Shown here: positions 15,479-19,207 of the stretch, in pieces | Numbering within the stretch: position 1 is the first letter of the stretch | Layout of the letters: the number at the start of each line of letters is the position of its first letter | Source: JANQIV01 sp050117315 | Lineage (GTDB): Bacteria > Bacteroidota > Ignavibacteria > Ignavibacteriales > Melioribacteraceae | Reading direction: 5' to 3' | Assembly: GCA_050117315.1 (NCBI GenBank) | Contig: JASFMY010000130.1 | Span: 1-19,207 of the forward strand | Length of the DNA: 19,207 nt | Notes under the pieces: model-generated | What the model saw: the letters and a program-made list of their open reading frames with translations, nothing else | The model's database searches: none | Told to the model about the DNA's origin: nothing | Translations under genes and position numbers: made by a program

Positions 15479-16102
15479 ATGAATTATATACCATTGTTTC
15501 CGTTAAACTTAGTAATTTATCCCGGAGCCAAATATCCCCTTCATATTTTTGAAGAGAGATACAAAATAATGATAAACAGAAGCATTAATAATAATGAACC
15601 TTTTGGGATTGTATCAAAAATTGATCTTGAAATCTCTAAGATAGGCTGCCTTGTAAATGTTGATTCAGTTATAAAACTTTATGACAACGGAAGTATGGAT
15701 ATTATTATTAATGGGCTTGAACGTTTTAAAATTCTGTCTACCAGTTTCCATAAGGACGGCTATATGCTTGCTGAAAAAGAAAAGTACTACGACCTGGACA
15801 GAACAGATTATAACATATCAACTTATGAAAGAACCGTTGATATTTTCACAAACATACTTGACAGAACTTCTATAGAACTGGGACAAAGTTTTTGGAGCAG
15901 TTTAGAAAGCGCCAAAATAAAATCATTTAAATTGGCCGAAAAGTCTGGGTTAAACCTCGAACAGCAACAGCTACTGCTTTCACTTCAATCTGAAAACAAA
16001 AGGCTTGATTTTCTCTTAGAACACTTTGAAAAAATTGACAGCTATTTAGATAAAAATCAAACAATAAAAGATATTATTGCAGGGGACGGGTATTTAAATT
16101 AA
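15479..16102 (+). CDS. LON substrate-binding (PUA-like) domain protein
   Basis: This is a 207-residue protein made of the N-terminal substrate-binding domain of Lon protease alone. The hallmark start is YIPLFPLNLVIYPGAKYPLH followed by IFEERYKIMI, and then PFGIV, a GCLVNVDSV strand, the YDNGSMDIIINGLERFKI stretch and a C-terminal helical part ending in LLLSLQSENKRLDFLLEHFEKI. There is no ATPase or protease domain, so it is not Lon. Stand-alone proteins of this type are widespread; their role is mostly unknown, probably binding unfolded or specific proteins. There is no clear Shine-Dalgarno sequence before the ATG. It is transcribed on its own after the SOD terminator and converges with the esterase pseudogene 12 bases past its stop. 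Confidence 0.88.
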   Translation: MNYIPLFPLNLVIYPGAKYPLHIFEERYKIMINRSINNNEPFGIVSKIDLEISKIGCLVNVDSVIKLYDNGSMDIIINGLERFKILSTSFHKDGYMLAEKEKYYDLDRTDYNISTYERTVDIFTNILDRTSIELGQSFWSSLESAKIKSFKLAEKSGLNLEQQQLLLSLQSENKRLDFLLEHFEKIDSYLDKNQTIKDIIAGDGYLN

Positions 16103-16114
16103 TTATTCTAGAAA

Positions 16115-17536
16115 TTATTTCTGAAGCAAAACCTTTATCGTTTTCTTAAAACTCTGACTACTTGTTAAGCGAATAAAATAAATTCCACTTGATAATCCAC
16201 TTGCATTCCATATAATACTGTATTCACCGGCATTATAAAATTTTTCTACCAGTGTATCTACTTCCTAACCGAGATTATTAAAAACAGAAATTCTTATTTT
16301 CGATTCCGTAGGTATGCTGAAATTTATTGTAGTAGCCGGATTAAAGGGATTTGGATAACTCGTTAAATTAAATTCGATATTACGATTCATATCGTTTGTT
16401 TTGACTGAATCGCCGTTTCAAATTCGAGTTTACCTGTAAAATAAGGAAGCATAACATTTTCAATACGTTCCTTTACTTGATTACTGTGCCCCCCGTTAAA
16501 GCTGAGCAATTCATTCTGTATACCTGCTTCCGTTAAAAGGTTTGAATAATATATACAGCCTCTTGGAATCCACGAGTAATGATCATTCACTCCATAATCA
16601 ATCAAAATGCCTTTTAATTGCAGAAGGTTTGCTTTGTAAAAGTTCACCTTCCAATCTAATCCCCCAAAACTGTTTTCATAATTGACAAGTAAAGCCGAAT
16701 CACATAAAATTTCATCGCCGGAATTATAAAATGGGAAATCTGTATATGGAGGACTATTCTCTTTATTTGGTGAAAAAGCAGCACCATAAGCATACATAAA
16801 AATAGTTGCAAAATAATTACTCGGGTCCAGGCTGCTTATATAATCAACAAATGCAACTTTAGCGCTGTCCTTATCCATTGATGCCCATTCCTCAATTTTG
16901 TCGAGAACTATTTTAGTTCTATACTCATTTGAAAACATACCCTGGTCAGAAACCCGTCTTTGTCGAATAGTCCGGGAGATAAGCCATATGTCACTGAAAA
17001 AATGTCAGGGTGGAGCATTGCTAAATTTAATGCGCCGAATCCTCCCATTGAATTTCCCGCGATACCTCTTGAATTAACGTCAGCAATGCTTCTATAATTA
17101 TATTATCAATATAATCGACGAGATCGTGTACAATATAATCTTCCCAATTCCCTCTCACGGAAGAATTAACATAGTAACTCCCGAACAGAAAAGTTAAACC
17201 GTTTGGGACTACAACAATCATTTCCTTTATTGTACCGCTGCTAATAAGATTATCCATAGAATTCCTCAACATGAATCCTTGAAAAGTGCCGTCAAGAAAA
17301 TCAGAATATTCAGTGCTGAAGCCGGGTAAAAAATAAACCACAGGATATCTATTATCCGAAGATGCATAAGAAGGCAAATAAATTGCCACTGGCTGTTGCG
17401 TAATATCATCAAAAATGTTGTTATGCAATGAGGGCGCATAAATTGTAGTATCAATTAATTGTCCTTCCTGATTTTGTGCATTCACATAATGGATGACCAA
17501 ACAAAAGAAACCGATTTTGATTAATAATTTCATCAT
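16115..17536 (-). pseudogene. Broken secreted esterase (alpha/beta hydrolase) with T9SS sorting domain
   Basis: This was a secreted esterase of the putative-esterase (Esterase D/feruloyl-esterase-like) family. A signal peptide (MMKLLIKIGFFCLVIHYVNA) is followed by VAIYLPSYASSDNRYPVVYF and LPGF, NWEDYIVHDLVDYID, and in another frame the nucleophile motif GIAGNSMGGFGALN (Ser codon 17049-17051). The tail FNLTSYPNPFNPATTINFSI is a type A T9SS C-terminal sorting domain, which would have sent it across the outer membrane. Lesions I can place: two extra bases near 17095-17107; one base lost near 16950 in a short A/T run; one base lost near 16416; and TAG at 16265-16267, where GQEV is expected in the sorting domain. 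The His of the triad is probably in NGGHSNQ. Neighbouring genes are intact, so this is more likely real decay than poor sequence. Confidence 0.88.
16119..16400 (-). other. Remnant T9SS type A sorting domain of the esterase pseudogene
   Basis: Read on the minus strand, this stretch gives GDSVKTNDMNRNIEFNLTSY, PNPFNPATTINFSIPTESKI, then a TAG, then EVDTLVEKFYNAGEYSIIWN and a terminal SGIYFIRLTSSQSFKKTIKV. This matches the C-terminal beta-sandwich signal recognised by the type IX secretion machinery. It shows that the lineage has, or had, T9SS. Confidence 0.85.
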
Positions 17537-17767
17537 GATACTCTTATTTCTCTTTTAAAATTTATTCTTAAATAAAATGTTTGAGAGAGTAAAAATCCTA
17601 TGAAATTATAAATTCATAACTATTATTCTGGATATTTTTTTCGATTGTAAAAAAGGTTATTCCGGAACTTCATTTTCAGACAGGCGGTTATGATCAGATC
17701 AAAATATTTCTGCATTCGTGGTTTATAGCTTTCGCCACGAATAAAAAAGACATCATATGCCACCTTT
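17537..17767. other. Intergenic region between the two pseudogenes
   Basis: These 231 bases hold no reading frame with coding character on either strand. A ribosome-binding-like AAGAG lies before the esterase start. One perfect hairpin is present (listed separately). The rest is AT-rich and I see nothing else in it. Confidence 0.6.
17714..17742. repeat. Perfect inverted repeat, stem ATTCGTGG
   Basis: ATTCGTGG (17714-17721) and CCACGAAT (17735-17742) form an 8-base stem with a 13-base loop. On the plus strand an A-run follows, so on the minus strand a T-run precedes the stem rather than following it; this argues against a terminator for the AraC gene. It resembles ATTCGTGG-type dispersed intergenic repeats. 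Confidence 0.6.
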
Positions 17768-18590
17768 TTAGTCAGTTTGTGATGCTTCTCTATACTTTTT
17801 CGGGGTAGAGTTCATATTTTTCTTGAAGGCCAGGTTAAATGTTGAAAGATTGTTAAATCCACATTCCACGGCTATTCCTGCAATTGTATAATGATTATAA
17901 CGATCATCCTTTAGCATTTTTTTTGCATCTTCAATACGGAAGGAATTTACAAATTCGGGAAAATTGCACTGAAAAAAATTATTGATGACATGAGAAAGTA
18001 AATGCTGTGAAATATCCATTCTCTCCGCAATGGCAGGTAGGCTGATTGCAGGCTCTAAATACGGCTTTTGCTCATTCATAAATTTAAGTAGTTTCTCTTT
18101 TAACTCGTTACTTGCAATATCATCATGTTTACTTTTATAGCTCAAGAATTTATGTTTTTCAATCATTACAAATATGAGTATGTATATACTCATAGAATAA
18201 ATTGCTGCAAGCTCAATCAAATATTGAAGATAAACAGAAATCCAAATTACTGCCAAACCGATTAAAATATTACGCTGCCATTTAATTACTCTTGCTGCGT
18301 TGGTTGTTTTGACTTTTAGCTTTCTTGAAAAATTGTATAAAACAAATGCACAGTAAATAATGTACACAATATATTGAAGCTGAATAATTTGAAAACGTAA
18401 TGGATTTTTAAGCAGGCTGCGGGGAAGAAAAATTATCACAATAGCAGGCAAGCAGATGCAAAACATGCACATGACTTAATTTAAACTTAATATCGGTCCA
18501 TGAAAAAAAATAAAACAGCGCAGCAGGTCCAATAATTAAATACGCACAGACTGCAATCCTAAGAAGTATTATGTAGTGTCTGGTCGTAAA
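17768..18590 (-). pseudogene. Membrane-anchored AraC-type regulator, frameshifted and cut off at the N-terminus
   Basis: The C-terminal 100 residues are an intact AraC helix-turn-helix pair: ISLPAIAERMDISQHLLSHV, then FRIEDAKKMLKD, then YTIAGIAVECGFNNLSTFNL and FKKNMNSTPKKYRE. Before it are hydrophobic helices (QYIVYIIYCAFVLYNF, ILIGLAVIWISVYLQYLIEL, SIYILIFVMIEK), as in integral-membrane AraC proteins common in Bacteroidota. The frame breaks near 18445-18452: upstream, GPAALFYFFSWTDIKFKLSH and VHVLHLL read in one frame, and PAIVIIFLPRSLL continues in another, explained by one extra base in CTTGCC. Further upstream the frame ends at a stop just past 18596, next to the insertion sequence, so the first helices are missing. 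The ATG at 18470-18472 lies in the frameshifted overlap and is unlikely to be a natural start. Confidence 0.8.
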
Positions 18591-18621
18591 GAGCAATTAA
18601 TGCACGACTCACCCAAAATTT

Positions 18622-18640
18622 GACAACCAACTTGGTGGTC
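18622..18640. repeat. Compact palindrome near the insertion sequence end
   Basis: GACAACCAA and TTGGTGGTC flank a single C; 8 of 9 positions match. It is too tight for an RNA hairpin loop without opening the stem, so it suits a protein-binding site. It lies between the AraC remnant and the transposase stop, in the noncoding end of the element, and could belong to a transposase-binding region. Confidence 0.4.
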
Positions 18641-18764
18641 CTACTTCTTATGCTTTTAATTTAGTTTATAACAATACATATAATTAACAAAAATTCGACA
18701 TCGCGGGCGTTATTATCCCTTTGCTTTATTTTTTGTTTTCCCGTTTTTTCGATTGTTAGTAATT

Positions 18765-19207
18765 TTACGCCGCTTTTCGTCTTTGCTTTTTTATTTCTTC
18801 TTCTTCTAGTAGGTTTCCCAACTGATGCAGATTATATGACAAGATACCTAATGAGGTGTATTTCTTAAAGTTTTTCAGCCCTTTATCCGGACACCTATTT
18901 AACCCGTGGTGTTCCAATGAGTTTATATTGGATTCTATCCCACAATGGCTTCTTCTTAATTGTTTATACTTTTTGCTTGATTCATCTTCTTTTTCTTCAA
19001 TCCGCTTTCTGCCTTTCTTCGGCATTACTACCATTGATACCAGCTTCTTGGTTTTCTCTTTATTATCCGGCGACCAATATCCTTTGTCAAAGCTTACACT
19101 CTCTATTGGATATTTGCTTATTAGTCTCTCTACCATTGGTACTGCTACTTCTACATCTTGCTCTTTTAACATCACTCTATGCCCTAGGATGAAGCCGAAC
19201 TGATCGC
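18765..19207 (-). CDS. Transposase, C-terminal part (ISNCY-like)
   Basis: The frame is open from the right edge (DQFGFILGHRVMLKEQDVEV) to a TAA at 18765-18767, giving about 146 residues. The stretch VERLISKYPIESVSFDKGYW, then SPDNKE, then VVMPKKGRKR, then RRSHCGIESNINSLEHHGLN and RCPDKGLKNFKKYTSLGIL matches my memory of ISNCY-family transposases. The Asp in SFDKGY and the Glu in GIESNIN are likely members of the DDE triad; the first Asp would lie outside the window. The true start is beyond the edge, and the ATG at 19175 is internal. The C-terminus is rich in Lys, Arg and Glu. It appears intact within the window. The family assignment is from pattern recognition only. Confidence 0.8.
   Translation of the reverse strand, partial: DQFGFILGHRVMLKEQDVEVAVPMVERLISKYPIESVSFDKGYWSPDNKEKTKKLVSMVVMPKKGRKRIEEKEDESSKKYKQLRRSHCGIESNINSLEHHGLNRCPDKGLKNFKKYTSLGILSYNLHQLGNLLEEEEIKKQRRKAA

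Larger units (their letters stand above)
18571..19207 (-). mobile_element. Insertion sequence, ISNCY-like, one end plus truncated by window edge
   Basis: The element includes the transposase C-terminus and about 165-190 bases of noncoding DNA between the transposase stop and the AraC remnant. Its left border is uncertain: it should lie near 18571-18600, where the AraC frame is lost. Terminal repeats and target duplication cannot be checked because the other end is outside the window. Confidence 0.65.

Noticed and set aside
15479..16102. Lon protease
   Set aside because: Only the N-terminal substrate-binding domain is present; there is no Walker motif or Ser-Lys protease dyad, and the gene ends normally at 207 residues.
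16387..16938. Stand-alone 183-residue minus-strand gene
   Set aside because: Its start coincides with a frameshift in the esterase, and its sequence continues the hydrolase domain (EYRTKIVLDKIEEW through NGGHSNQ). It is a fragment of the pseudogene.
17027..17536. Stand-alone 169-residue secreted protein
   Set aside because: The last 25 or so residues are out of frame; the expected NYRSIADVNSRGIAGNSMGG continues in another frame after a two-base insertion.
17768..18472. Intact 234-residue AraC regulator starting at 18472
   Set aside because: Its first residues (MCMFCIC) are the wrong-frame reading of VHVLHLL; the natural frame continues upstream with GPAALFYFFSWTD, typical of the family.
18856..19203. 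Plus-strand frames of 115 and 91 residues near the right edge
   Set aside because: They lie opposite the transposase, whose minus-strand reading has clear family motifs; the plus-strand translations are Leu/Phe/Ser-rich shadows.
1..19207. tRNA, rRNA, riboswitch or toxin-antitoxin genes
   Set aside because: I read the intergenic stretches on both strands and saw no cloverleaf, known RNA core or paired small genes. The reading was by eye and could miss degenerate structures.

Overview
The window looks like an AT-rich chromosome segment from the Bacteroidota/Chlorobiota side of the FCB group, most like an Ignavibacteria-type bacterium. Three things suggest this: an 11-subunit complex I operon without nuoE, nuoF or nuoG; a type IX secretion (T9SS) C-terminal sorting signal of the YPNPFNP type; and promoter-like boxes that fit the TTTG / TAnnTTT pattern of that group. 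The assignment is inference; no rRNA or other marker gene is present.

Layout. Positions 1-200 (minus) hold the start of a small secreted protein that runs off the left edge. Positions 360-2921 (minus) encode a large exported prolyl-oligopeptidase-family (S9) peptidase. A divergent intergenic region follows, and then the tightly packed nuoABCDHIJKLMN operon (3067-13484, plus). Most of its junctions overlap by 1 or 4 bases or have gaps of only 2-6 bases. There are two exceptions: the nuoC-nuoD gap, which is filled by a long imperfect inverted repeat with 29-base arms, and the short nuoL-nuoM gap. Next comes a stress/Fe-S cluster (13550-15391, plus): an Rrf2/IscR-like regulator, an unrecognised 108-residue protein, an IscA/ErpA-type A-type carrier and a Mn-type superoxide dismutase, ended by a good intrinsic terminator. 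The regulator has an IscR type-1-like palindrome lying over its own start codon. A LON substrate-binding-domain protein (15479-16102) follows.

From about 16.1 kb to the right edge the DNA is decaying and mobile. It holds a secreted esterase with a T9SS tail that is broken by at least three frameshifts and one nonsense codon, a membrane-anchored AraC-type regulator that is frameshifted and cut off, and the C-terminal part of an ISNCY-like transposase running off the right edge.

How the genes work together. The nuo operon encodes the membrane arm and the quinone-reducing module (BCDI) of complex I but not the NADH-oxidising module, so the electron donor is either encoded elsewhere or is not NADH (for example ferredoxin). 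The downstream cluster is consistent with Fe-S sensing (Rrf2), Fe-S delivery (IscA) and superoxide defence (SOD) placed beside a complex rich in Fe-S clusters. I do not see a clearly new defence or mobile system. The least explained items are the 108-residue protein between Rrf2 and IscA, the operator over the start codon, the two good starts of the SOD gene, and the inverted repeat inside the nuo operon.
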